25,103 nt of DNA, taken from positions 1 to 25,103 of the forward strand of contig CAYNDV010000060.1 of the NCBI GenBank assembly GCA_964396055.1. The letters run 5' to 3'. Positions 1 to 7,862 of this stretch are shown here, one piece after another (position 1 is the first letter of the stretch; every line of letters starts with the position of its first letter). This DNA is from CAYJPV01 sp964396055. Lineage in GTDB: Bacteria > Acidobacteriota > Vicinamibacteria > Vicinamibacterales > JAKQTR01. Made by a program: the position numbers and the translations under genes. The notes beneath the pieces were generated by a model. That model was given only the letters and a program-made list of their open reading frames with translations. It was not told the origin of the DNA and made no database searches.

Positions 1-1715
1 GAAGACCGGATCGCGCTCTGGACCCTCCCCTACTCGAGCGGGTCGCTGCGCTTCACCGAGCACCGGGACCTGCTCAAGCAGCGCCTGCGCGCCTCGGTCG
101 GCACGTACCGGGACAACTTCAGGCCCTGGATCGTGGGCCGCGACGAAGCCATCCAGGTCGACGACAACGTGCCGGGCGTGCTGGCCGGCATCATCGCGCG
201 CGAGTGCTACAAGCAGCCGGAGACCTGCCCGAAGGAGGTGGAGAACCAGGCGCTCGACGTCGCACGCGACGCGCGCCAGCGCTCCGAGGTCACCATCAGG
301 GAAACGGGCAACCTCATCGATGCGCTCCGCGTCATCGACGGACCCAAGCACATCGTGCTGGTAACGGGCGGCCCGGTGGTCACCCGGGAAAACCTCAGCG
401 AAATCGAGGGCCTCGGGCGCAAGGCGGCCCAGGCACGGGTCACGGTGCACGCCCTCCAGGTGAACCTTGTCTCGTATCAGGCGCGAGCCGAGCAGATGCG
501 GCCGATGCCGGCTGAGATCAACCAGTCGCAGTCCGCGGCCTTCCTGCTCGCCGGCACCACGGGTGGCCTGGCGCTGACGCCCACCACGGGCGCCATCGGG
601 TTCAACCGCCTGGCGCGCGACCTGTCGGCGAGCTACGTGCTGGTGGTCGAGGCCACCGCGGCCGAACGCGACGGCCGCCCGCACGCCATCGAGGTGAAGG
701 TGCGCGACACCGGCTGGGGCGCCACGGTCCGCGCCCGCAAGTCGTTCGTCATCGACCCCAACGCGGCCGTGGCCGCGCCGCCACCCGCCCTCCCGCCACC
801 GGCGCCGGCGCCGCCCCCGCCCCCGGCGGGCGAGCCGGCGGAGCCCGTCGGGACCGACCCGGGCGACATGGCCGATCGGCTCGCCGACTACGCGGAGCGC
901 TTCGAGCGCGACATCACCGCCGTGGTCGCCGAAGAACGCTCGGTGCAGATCATCCAGCCGTGGCGCGGGCAGCCGGGGGGGCCGGACAAGGAGCCGGCGC
1001 TGCGCTGGCTGGAGCCCGGCGAGAAGGCCCCGCGCACCGGCCCGATCATCTCGCGCCGCCAGTTGGTGGCCGACGTGCTCATGGCCCAGATGAAGGACCA
1101 GCAGTGGGTGAGTTATCGCGACGTGTCCGAGGTGGACGGCGACGCGGTGCGCGACCGGGTCGATCGCGTGCAGAAGCTCTTCCTGTCGCAGGCGCCCGAC
1201 AAGTTCAGCCAGTTCCAGCGCATCGCCATGGAGAGTTCGCGCTACAACCTCGGCGACATGAAACGCGACCTGAACCTGCCCACGGTCACGCTGTCGCTGC
1301 TGCGCCGCGTCAACCATCCTCGCTTCGAGTTCAAGAAGCAGAAGGACGAGACGATCGACGGGCGCGCGTGCCGCGTGCTGAGCTACAAGGAGAAGGTGAC
1401 GCCGACGCTGGTCTCGACGCGCAACAGCGGCGACATATTCCTGTACGGCCGAGTCTGGCTCGACCAGGCCGACGGCCGCGTCCGGCGCACGGAACTGCGC
1501 TTCGACCGCGGCACCGGCAGCAGCAGCGGCCCCGGCACGGGCGGGTTCCGGTCCTACATCCGCGTCGACTACGGGCCGCTCGACGGCACCGAAACCCTGG
1601 TGCCGGTGCAGATGTGGGAATGGCACGAGGGCGTCACGCAACTGGGCCGGATCGGCGGCGATCTCACCGGCGTCCAGTGCCTGGCGCACTACAGCAAGTT
1701 CCGTCGCTTCTCGGT
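1..1715 (+). CDS. VWFA-related domain protein, partial at both ends
   Basis: The frame is open from base 1, so the start lies outside the window; an in-frame GTG at 133 is only an internal codon. The N-terminal part (to about base 760) has the look of the acidobacterial VWFA-related domain, with strand-like segments such as HIVLVTGGPVV and the ending SYVLVVEA. A Pro/Ala-rich linker follows (about 763-850), then a C-terminal domain (about 870-1715) of the type usually paired with it in Acidobacteriota. The last residues (HYSKFRRFSV) resemble the usual end of this family, so the stop codon is probably just inside the N gap. The function of the family is not established; it is probably exported or envelope-associated. 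The frame runs on through the Ns into the next gene only by chance. Confidence 0.75.
763..850 (+). repeat. Pro/Ala-rich low-complexity linker
   Basis: This coding stretch is nearly all CCG, CCC and GCG codons and encodes a run of prolines and alanines (for example PPPALPPPAPAPPPPP). It separates the VWFA-related domain from the C-terminal domain and is likely a flexible linker. Confidence 0.6.
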
Positions 1716-1815
1716 NNNNNNNNNNNNNNNNNNNNNNNNNNNNNNNNNNNNNNNNNNNNNNNNNNNNNNNNNNNNNNNNNNNNNNNNNNNNNNNNNNNNN
1801 NNNNNNNNNNNNNNN
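1716..1815. other. Scaffold gap of 100 N between two genes
   Basis: Exactly 100 N, the usual placeholder for a gap of unknown size. The flanks share no visible overlap. The 3' end of the VWFA-related gene and the start and signal peptide of the Asp-box repeat gene must lie here, so the true gap is probably longer than 100 bases. Confidence 0.95.
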
Positions 1816-4359
1816 CTCAAAGGTCTGGAACTGCGCAGCATCGGCCCGGCGCTCGTGACGGGCCGGATTGCCGACGTCGCCATCGACCCGAAGAACCCCA
1901 ACGTCTGGTACGTGGCCACGGCGTTCGGCGGCCTGTGGAAGACCATCAACCGCGGGATCACCTTCGAGCCCATCTTCGACGAAGGCCCGTCCTTCACGCT
2001 GTGCTGCGTGGTGGTCGATCCGCGGGACTCCAACGTCATCTGGCTGGGCACCGGCGAGAACGCCAGCCAACGCAGCGCCCATTTCGGCGACGGGGTCTAC
2101 AAGTCGCTCGACGCGGGACGAACCTGGAAGCGGGTCGGGCTGGAGACCTCGGAGCACCTCGGCAAGATCCTGATCGACCCCCGCAACTCCCAGGTCGTCT
2201 TCGTCGCCTCGCAGGGCCCTCTCTTCTCGTCGGGCGGCGAACGGGGCCTCTACAAGACCGTCGACGGCGGCGCGACGTGGAAGGCAGTGCTCACGATCAG
2301 CCCCGACACGGGGGTCAGCGACGTCGTGCTCGATCCCGGCCGGCCCGACGTGATGTACGCGTCGGCCTACCAGCGCCGGCGGCACGTGGGCCAGATGATC
2401 GGCGGCGGACCGGAGGGCGGTCTCTTCAAGTCGACCGACGGCGGCACCACGTGGAAGAAGCTCACCAGCGGACTGCCGAAGGGCGACGTGGGCCGCGCGG
2501 GCCTGGCCATCGACGGGCGGAAGAAGCCGGCCACCGTGTTCGCGCTGATCGACGCGAAGCGCGACGAAGCGGGCTTCTACCGGTCCGACGATGCCGGGGC
2601 AACGTGGGTGCGTATCGGCCGGATGCCGCAGCCGGCCAGGCCGGTCGGCTTCGGTGGCGCCCCGCGGGCGGCCACGCCTCCGGCCGGCGCGCCAGCAGGC
2701 GCCCAGGCCCCGGCCGCCCCGCCGGCGCAGCGGCCCGCCGCGCCGGCCGACGACTGGTATCGCGGTGGCGGCGCGGCGTACTACCACGAGATCTTCGTGG
2801 ATCCGTACCGGCCCGACACGATCTACTCGATGAACGTGAACGTCGAGCGGAGCACCGACGGCGGCAAGACCTGGCACCGGACCAACTGGGAGAACACCGG
2901 CGTCCACGTCGATCACCACGACATCGAGTTCGACCCGGCCGACCGCCGGCACATCCTGCTGGCCAACGACGGCGGGCTGTACGAGACCTATGACGAGGGC
3001 GCCACGTGGCGCTTCTTCGCCACGCTCCCGATCACGCAGTACTACCGCGTGTCGGTGGACGACATGACGCCGTTCTACAACGTGTGCGGCGGCACGCAGG
3101 ACAACTTCTCGATGTGCGGCCCGTCCCGCAACGCCTACCGCTGGGGCGTGCGGACGAGCGACTGGTACATCATCGCCGGCGGGGACGGCTTCCAGTCGGC
3201 GAACGACCCCGACGACCCGTTCATCGTCTACGGCCAGTCGCAGAACGGCAACCTCTCGCGCCTCGACCTGCGGACGTTTGTCTCGAAGTCCGTGCGGCCG
3301 CCGCAGTCCCGGACCATCCGGCCCCCTTCGGGAGACGACGAGATGGGCGGTGCGCCGCAGGGTGGCGCGCCTGGGGCGGCGCGCCCGTCCGGCCAGCCGG
3401 CCGGCGGAGCCCAGGCGGGCGCCCAGGCCGGGCAGCCGGCCGTGCGGCCCGCTCCCGATCGCACCAACTGGGACGCGCCGTACATCATCAGCCCGCACGC
3501 CGGGCGGCGCCTCTACTGGGGCAGCAACCGCCTGTACCGGAGCGACGATCGCGGCGACACGTGGACGCCCGTCAGCCCGGACCTCTCGCGCAACCTCAAC
3601 CGCGACGAGATCCCGATCATGGGCAAGGTGTGGCCCGCCGACTCGGTGGCGCGCAACGTGTCGACNNNNNNNNNNNNNNNNNNNNNNNNNNNNNNNNNNN
3701 NNNNNNNNNNNNNNNNNNNNNNNNNNNNNNNNNNNNNNNNNNNNNNNNNNNNNNNNNNNNNNNNNGGCGGCATGCCGAGCATCCAGGTGCGCGACATGGT
3801 GGTGCAGCGGCGCGAGACCGACCTCGTGCTGGCGACCTTCGGCCGCGGCTTCTACGTCCTGGACGACTACTCGCCCCTGCGGGACCTCACGGCGGAGACG
3901 CTGGCCGACGAGGCCCGCCTCTTCCCGCTGCGCGATGCCCTGCTCTTCAACGTGCTCGGCCTCAGCCCGGCGGGCTCAGCGGGCCTGGGCCCGTTGGCGG
4001 GCCTCTGGACCGCGCCGAATCCGCCGCACGGGGCCGTGTTCACTTACCACGTGAAGCAGGCCCTGCCGGCCGACACGACGCTCGTGCTGACCATTGCTGA
4101 CGAAAGCGGCAAGCCGGTGCGGCGCCTCGACCTGGAGAAGACCGCCGGCCTGCGGCGCATCGCCTGGAACCTGCGCGGTGAGGCGCCTGCTCCAGCAGCC
4201 GGCGGACCGGCTCCGGCGGCGGGCGGGTTCGGCGGCTTCGGGCGCGCGTTGCCGCCGCTCGTCGCCCCGGGCCGGTACCGCGCGACGCTCGGCCGGCTGA
4301 CCGGCGACAAGGTCACCCCGATCGGGCAGGCCCAGTCGTTCCTCGTATACCAGCACTGA
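1816..4359 (+). CDS. Asp-box (BNR/sortilin-like) beta-propeller protein, 5' end missing and internally gapped
   Basis: The sequence after the gap opens with LKGLELRSIGPALVTGRIADV, typical of the first propeller blade of large secreted sortilin/VPS10-like repeat proteins in Acidobacteriota. Seven Asp-box motifs of the form S/T-x-D-x-G-x-T-W are visible, near 2095, 2248, 2422, 2575, 2842, 2977 and 3532. A second 100-N gap (3666-3765) removes part of the propeller. After it come GGMPSIQVRDMVVQRRETDL and a C-terminal domain with an Ala/Gly/Pro-rich loop. The start codon and signal peptide are lost in the first gap. Such proteins are often labelled glycosyl hydrolase, but the Asp-box fold alone does not prove an enzyme. 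The stop is TGA at 4357-4359. It is followed by a strong hairpin and then the PHP-like gene on the same strand. Confidence 0.75.
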   Translation, partial: LKGLELRSIGPALVTGRIADVAIDPKNPNVWYVATAFGGLWKTINRGITFEPIFDEGPSFTLCCVVVDPRDSNVIWLGTGENASQRSAHFGDGVYKSLDAGRTWKRVGLETSEHLGKILIDPRNSQVVFVASQGPLFSSGGERGLYKTVDGGATWKAVLTISPDTGVSDVVLDPGRPDVMYASAYQRRRHVGQMIGGGPEGGLFKSTDGGTTWKKLTSGLPKGDVGRAGLAIDGRKKPATVFALIDAKRDEAGFYRSDDAGATWVRIGRMPQPARPVGFGGAPRAATPPAGAPAGAQAPAAPPAQRPAAPADDWYRGGGAAYYHEIFVDPYRPDTIYSMNVNVERSTDGGKTWHRTNWENTGVHVDHHDIEFDPADRRHILLANDGGLYETYDEGATWRFFATLPITQYYRVSVDDMTPFYNVCGGTQDNFSMCGPSRNAYRWGVRTSDWYIIAGGDGFQSANDPDDPFIVYGQSQNGNLSRLDLRTFVSKSVRPPQSRTIRPPSGDDEMGGAPQGGAPGAARPSGQPAGGAQAGAQAGQPAVRPAPDRTNWDAPYIISPHAGRRLYWGSNRLYRSDDRGDTWTPVSPDLSRNLNRDEIPIMGKVWPADSVARNVSXXXXXXXXXXXXXXXXXXXXXXXXXXXXXXXXXXGGMPSIQVRDMVVQRRETDLVLATFGRGFYVLDDYSPLRDLTAETLADEARLFPLRDALLFNVLGLSPAGSAGLGPLAGLWTAPNPPHGAVFTYHVKQALPADTTLVLTIADESGKPVRRLDLEKTAGLRRIAWNLRGEAPAPAAGGPAPAAGGFGGFGRALPPLVAPGRYRATLGRLTGDKVTPIGQAQSFLVYQH
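2636..2760 (+). repeat. Ala/Pro-rich insert in the Asp-box protein
   Basis: A coding stretch dominated by Ala, Pro, Gly and Gln between two propeller blades. Related inserts occur at about 3341-3470 (with a GAQAGAQAG repeat) and 4180-4255. They are probably surface loops. Confidence 0.5.
3341..3470 (+). repeat. Gly/Ala/Gln-rich insert with short tandem repeat
   Basis: A low-complexity coding segment with imperfect tandem copies of ggcgcccaggc that encode GAQAGAQAG. It lies between an upstream blade and the last visible Asp-box. Sequences like this are prone to assembly breaks, and a gap follows about 200 bases downstream. Confidence 0.5.
3666..3765. other. Scaffold gap of 100 N inside the Asp-box gene
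   Basis: Exactly 100 N with no overlap between the flanks. In related proteins the segments on either side are separated by further propeller blades, roughly a hundred residues by memory, so several hundred bases are probably missing. The reading frame matches across the Ns by chance. Confidence 0.95.
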
Positions 4360-4373
4360 CCGTTTCGTCCCGA

Positions 4374-4400
4374 GGCCGGGCTGGCCCTGCCAGCCCGGCC
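4374..4400 (+). terminator. Perfect 12-bp hairpin between two + strand genes
   Basis: ggccgggctggc (4374-4385), a 3-base loop, and its exact reverse complement gccagcccggcc (4389-4400). It starts 15 bases after the upstream stop codon and ends 5 bases before the Shine-Dalgarno sequence of the next gene. No T-run follows on either strand, so it may be an attenuator or mRNA-stability hairpin rather than a classic intrinsic terminator. Confidence 0.5.
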
Positions 4401-4417
4401 CGCTCGGAGGCCGTCGC

Positions 4418-5245
4418 ATGACCCGACTCGGTATCGTCGCCTGTATCCTCCTCGCCGCCAGCCCGCTGTACGCGCAGACGCCCGCCAGGCCGACCGGCGC
4501 GCAGGTGGACTACCACGTCCACGCCAAGGGCGACCTGCCCCTGGACGAGGCGCTGAAGCGTTCGCGCGAGACCGGCATCTACTACGGCATCGCCATCAAC
4601 GGCGGCCTGAGTTTCCCGATCGCCAACGACGCCGGTCTCGAGCCCTTCCTGAAGGAGATGGAGGGCAAGCCGGCGTACAAGGCGTTTCAGGCGGAGGGCC
4701 GTGAATGGGTGCGCCTGTTCTCGAAGGCCACGCTCGAGCGCTTCGACTACGTCTTCACCGACTCGATGACGTGGACCGACGACAAGGGCCGGCGCATGCG
4801 GCTGTGGATCGCCGAGGACGTGGGCACGATCGCCGACCCCGAGCACTTCATGGAACTGCTGGTCGACCGTGCGGTCGGCATCTTCGCCCGGGAGCCGATC
4901 GACATCTACGTCAACCCCACCTACATCCCCGACCAGCTCGCGGCCCAGTACGACCGGCTGTGGACGCCGGCGCGGATGAAGCGGATCGTGGACGGCCTGG
5001 CCGCCAACGGCATCGCGATGGAGATCAACAACCGCCGGCGCATCCCCAGCGCCGCCTTCATCCGCCTGGCGAAACAGGCCGGCGTGAAGTTCGCCTGCGG
5101 CACGAACAACGCCGGGGCGGCGGATCTCGGCCGCAACGAATACTGCACCGAGGTGATCCGCGACCACGACCTCAGGCCCGAGCATTTCTGGACGCCGCCG
5201 GCCGACGGGCAGAAGGCCGTGCAGCGGCGGCCCCTGCCGAAGTAG
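4418..5245 (+). CDS. Secreted PHP-like protein
   Basis: The 275-residue protein starts at ATG 4418, with GGAGG at 4406-4410 seven bases upstream. Residues 1-19 form a Sec signal peptide (hydrophobic core GIVACILLAA, likely cleavage after LYA). The mature protein opens with DYHVH at residues 31-35, the metal-binding signature of PHP (polymerase and histidinol phosphatase) domains, and later has NNAGAADLGRNEYC, where further ligands of such a fold would be expected. A PHP-type metal-dependent hydrolase acting outside the cytoplasm is the likely reading; no substrate can be inferred. It is on the opposite strand from the dsr cluster and converges with it. Confidence 0.7.
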   Translation: MTRLGIVACILLAASPLYAQTPARPTGAQVDYHVHAKGDLPLDEALKRSRETGIYYGIAINGGLSFPIANDAGLEPFLKEMEGKPAYKAFQAEGREWVRLFSKATLERFDYVFTDSMTWTDDKGRRMRLWIAEDVGTIADPEHFMELLVDRAVGIFAREPIDIYVNPTYIPDQLAAQYDRLWTPARMKRIVDGLAANGIAMEINNRRRIPSAAFIRLAKQAGVKFACGTNNAGAADLGRNEYCTEVIRDHDLRPEHFWTPPADGQKAVQRRPLPK

Positions 5246-5246
5246 C

Positions 5247-5262
5247 CGCGGCCCGGCCCGCG
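5247..5262. terminator. Short GC hairpin between convergent genes
   Basis: cgcgg, a 6-base loop and ccgcg fill almost all of the 18 bases between the stop of the PHP-like gene (+) and the stop of the YeiH-family gene (-). The position suits a bidirectional terminator, but the stem is only 5 bp and there is no T-tract. Confidence 0.25.
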
Positions 5263-5263
5263 C

Positions 5264-6400
5264 TCAGGACGTCAGCGCCGCCACCAGCGTCAGGCCCGCG
5301 GCGCTGACGAGTCCCACGCACAACGCGGCCGCGAAGCCCAGCAGCAGCGGCCGCCAGCCGAGCGCCCTCAGTTTCAGCAGGTCGGTCGACAGGCCGATAC
5401 CGGCCAGCGCCGCCGCCAGCGCCCACGTCGAGACGGCCGCCGCGCCGTCGAGGAAGGCCGTCCAGCCTGCGGCCGCCTGTGGCCCCGCCGACGCCACCAT
5501 CGCGTCACCAATCGTCCGCAGGGCAATCGCCGCAAGAAAGGCGACGACAAAGCCCGGCACCGCCGCGCGCACGTCGCCGGCCGTCAGCCGCCGGCCGCCC
5601 GTGCGGAACCGCGTCGCAATCACCGGCAGCAGGACAGCCATCGACATGTTGCGCAGGAGCTTGGTCACCGTCGCGGCCTGCAGCGCCAGCGGCGCGCCGT
5701 ATGCTTCCTGGTAGATCAGGCTGGCGCCGGCCACCTGCGACGTGTCGTGGATGCTGGTGCCGAGAAAGACCCCCGCCAGCAGCGGCGACCAGCCGAAGGC
5801 CACGTGGGCAATCCAGGGATAGGTGAACAGCGCCAGCAGCCCGAAGATCGTGATGCACGCCACGGCGTAGCTGGTTTCGTCCTCGCTGGCCCTGATGGCG
5901 GGTCCCAGGGCCACGATGGCGGTCACGCCGCAGATGCTGGTGCCCGTCGCGATGAGCGCCCCGAGCGTCGGCGACACGCCCGCAAGCCGGCTGAGCCCCC
6001 GCACCACGACGAGCGCCGACACGATGCAGGCGGCGGCCACGGGCACGGCGATGCTCGTGATCGCCCCGGCGGTGCCGAGCGCGAGCCGCAGCCCCAGCAG
6101 GACAATGCCCACACGCAGCCCCGTGGTGACCATGAAGGCCACCCCGGGACGGAACGCCTCACGCAGGCCGCAGATGTTCCGGCACGCCAGTCCGAGCACC
6201 ACGGCGATGGCGATCCCGCTCACCAGGCTCTGACTGCCCCGGGCAGCCGGATCGAGGCCCGAGAGGCGCGCCACGACTCCGCTCAGCACGGTGGCCAGAG
6301 CGCTGCCGGCCACCGCCAGTCCCAGGGCCATCACCAGCCCCGGCATTCGCGTCCACCATACCCGCACGTTCATCAAGGGGGCCTGCCTCTCTCGTCTCAT
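5264..6400 (-). CDS. YeiH/UPF0324 family membrane protein (putative sulfate exporter family)
   Basis: A very hydrophobic protein of 378 residues with about ten membrane segments. It matches the YeiH (Cons_hypoth698) family in features such as GLRVGIVLLGLRL, GTSICGVTAIVAL and GTSIHDTSQVAGASL. Family members are often labelled putative sulfate exporters, and the substrate is not firmly shown. ATG at 6400-6398 overlaps the TGA of the upstream siroheme synthase gene (ATGA), which implies translational coupling; an alternative ATG at 6373 would give a 369-residue protein starting MNVRVWW. It is the last gene of the dsr gene train, so export or uptake of a sulfur oxyanion such as sulfite is a reasonable but untested role. 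Confidence 0.8.
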   Translation of the reverse strand: MRRERQAPLMNVRVWWTRMPGLVMALGLAVAGSALATVLSGVVARLSGLDPAARGSQSLVSGIAIAVVLGLACRNICGLREAFRPGVAFMVTTGLRVGIVLLGLRLALGTAGAITSIAVPVAAACIVSALVVVRGLSRLAGVSPTLGALIATGTSICGVTAIVALGPAIRASEDETSYAVACITIFGLLALFTYPWIAHVAFGWSPLLAGVFLGTSIHDTSQVAGASLIYQEAYGAPLALQAATVTKLLRNMSMAVLLPVIATRFRTGGRRLTAGDVRAAVPGFVVAFLAAIALRTIGDAMVASAGPQAAAGWTAFLDGAAAVSTWALAAALAGIGLSTDLLKLRALGWRPLLLGFAAALCVGLVSAAGLTLVAALTS

Positions 6401-7701
6401 GCCTCCGCACCGGGCACCCCGCCCGGCCGGCCGAACCAGTTCAATGTACCGCACAGACCGACCACGTCCCCGACGACGACCAGCACGGGCGGCGCCAGGC
6501 CGGCCTCGCCCACGGCCTGTGCGATGTCGGCCAGCGTGCCCACCACGACGCGCTGCGCCTCGGTCGTGCCGTTCTCGACGACCGCCACCGGGCATCGCGC
6601 ATCGCGGCCGTGGTCGATGAGCTGCCGCGCGATCGCGCCCAGCGCGGTGAAGCCCATGAAGATGACCAGCGTCGCCGGCGACGCCCCGTAACGCGACCAG
6701 TCGACCGGCGCCCGGCCGCTGGCGCTGTCGTGCCCCGACAGGAACACCACCTCGGAGGTCACCCCCCGATGCGTGAGCGGGATGCCCGCGTAGGCCGGCA
6801 CGCCGACGCCAGCCGAAACGCCGGGCACCACCTCGAACCGCACGCCCGCATCGGCCAGGGCCTGAGCTTCTTCGCCGCCGCGCCCGAAGACGAACGGGTC
6901 GCCGCCCTTGAGGCGCACGACCGTCCGGCCGGCGCGCGCCTCGGCCACGAGCAGGTCGTTGATCTCCGCCTGGGGCCGCGAGTGGAACCCCTGCCGCTTG
7001 CCCACGTAGATGCGCGCGGCGGTCGGCTGGCACAGGTCGAGCAACCGCGTATCCACCAGCGCGTCGTACACCACCACGTCCGCCCGCTCGATCAGGCGCC
7101 GCCCCTTGATCGTCAGCAGGTCGGGATCGCCCGGCCCCGCACCAACGAGGTACACGGTTCCGGGCACGAGGCCGGACGCCGCGCGTTCCCGCGCCCGCCA
7201 CTCGCCCCGGCGCGCCACCGCCCCGGCGGTGTCGGGACCGTACTCAGCCTCCAGACGCTCGCGGATCTGGCGGGCCATCCCCGGTGCCCGGCCGTTGGTC
7301 GACACCGCGATCGTGAGGTCACCGCGCCGGACGATGGCGGGGGTGATGAACTCGCACAGGTCGGGCTGATCGATGGCGTTCAGCCACACGCCGGCGTCGC
7401 GCGCCTCGTCGCGCACCGCACGGTTGACGCCGCTGTCCGACGTGGCCGCGTAGGCCAGCCGGCATCCGGCCAGATCGCCGGGCTGGTACGCGCGCCGGAC
7501 GAGCGTCACCCGCCCGTCGGCAGCCAGCGCGGCCAGGTGCCCGGTCACCTCCGGGCTCACCACGGTCACGCGTGCGCCGGACTCCAGCAGCGTCTCGACC
7601 TTCCGCTCCGCGACGGCGCCTCCGCCGACGACGGTGACGGGCTGGCCGTCGAGATCGAGGAAGATCGGATGGGGCCAGCGGCGGCCCGGATCAGGGCTCA
7701 T
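6397..7701 (-). CDS. cysG: Siroheme synthase: fused precorrin-2 dehydrogenase/ferrochelatase and uroporphyrinogen-III methyltransferase
   Basis: A 434-residue fusion. Residues 1 to about 150 form the NAD-dependent precorrin-2 dehydrogenase/sirohydrochlorin ferrochelatase part, with the nucleotide-binding VVGGGAVAERK (24-34) and Asp111 in NAIDQPD, at the position of the catalytic Asp of E. coli CysG. From about residue 182 the SUMT domain follows, with VYLVGAGPGDPDLLTIKG (183-200) and GGDPFVFGRGGEE (266-278). The linker region is somewhat shorter than in E. coli CysG (457 residues). The protein should convert uroporphyrinogen III to siroheme, the cofactor of DsrAB, which explains its place here. 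Its ATG overlaps the TGA of the remnant at 7698-7862, and its stop overlaps the start of the YeiH-family gene. Confidence 0.93.
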   Translation of the reverse strand: MSPDPGRRWPHPIFLDLDGQPVTVVGGGAVAERKVETLLESGARVTVVSPEVTGHLAALAADGRVTLVRRAYQPGDLAGCRLAYAATSDSGVNRAVRDEARDAGVWLNAIDQPDLCEFITPAIVRRGDLTIAVSTNGRAPGMARQIRERLEAEYGPDTAGAVARRGEWRARERAASGLVPGTVYLVGAGPGDPDLLTIKGRRLIERADVVVYDALVDTRLLDLCQPTAARIYVGKRQGFHSRPQAEINDLLVAEARAGRTVVRLKGGDPFVFGRGGEEAQALADAGVRFEVVPGVSAGVGVPAYAGIPLTHRGVTSEVVFLSGHDSASGRAPVDWSRYGASPATLVIFMGFTALGAIARQLIDHGRDARCPVAVVENGTTEAQRVVVGTLADIAQAVGEAGLAPPVLVVVGDVVGLCGTLNWFGRPGGVPGAEA

Positions 7702-7862
7702 GATTCGTCATCCCTCCCGCGCCGGTACGCGCGCGCCGCGCGCAGGACGCCCTCGGCCCACGCGGGAGCGCCGTCGGCGTGCACGTGCCTGTCGCCCGCC
7801 CGCTCGCGGTTCACGGTCACGCCACTGGCGAGGGCGTCCTCGCCCGGATGCCGCTGCTGACC
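7698..7862 (-). pseudogene. C-terminal remnant resembling the CobB/DsrN family
   Basis: Between hemA and cysG a 54-codon frame (no good start, not in frame with HemA) contains RHVHADGAPAWAEGVLRAAR. The true DsrN C-terminus in this window has THLHAAATPEWAPALLGAAR at the matching place: both show HxHA, P-x-WA, L and AAR in register. The TGA overlaps the cysG ATG as ATGA, the same junction that real genes use elsewhere in this train. It looks like the tail of a lost second cobyrinate a,c-diamide synthase-like gene; a frameshifted tail of HemA is the alternative. The 5' part overlaps the last 46 bases of hemA. Confidence 0.4.

Noticed and set aside
960..2993. Long second open frame on the + strand overlapping the VWFA-related and Asp-box genes
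   Set aside because: It is Arg/Ala/Pro-rich, crosses the N gap and shows no family features; it is an out-of-frame shadow in GC-rich DNA.
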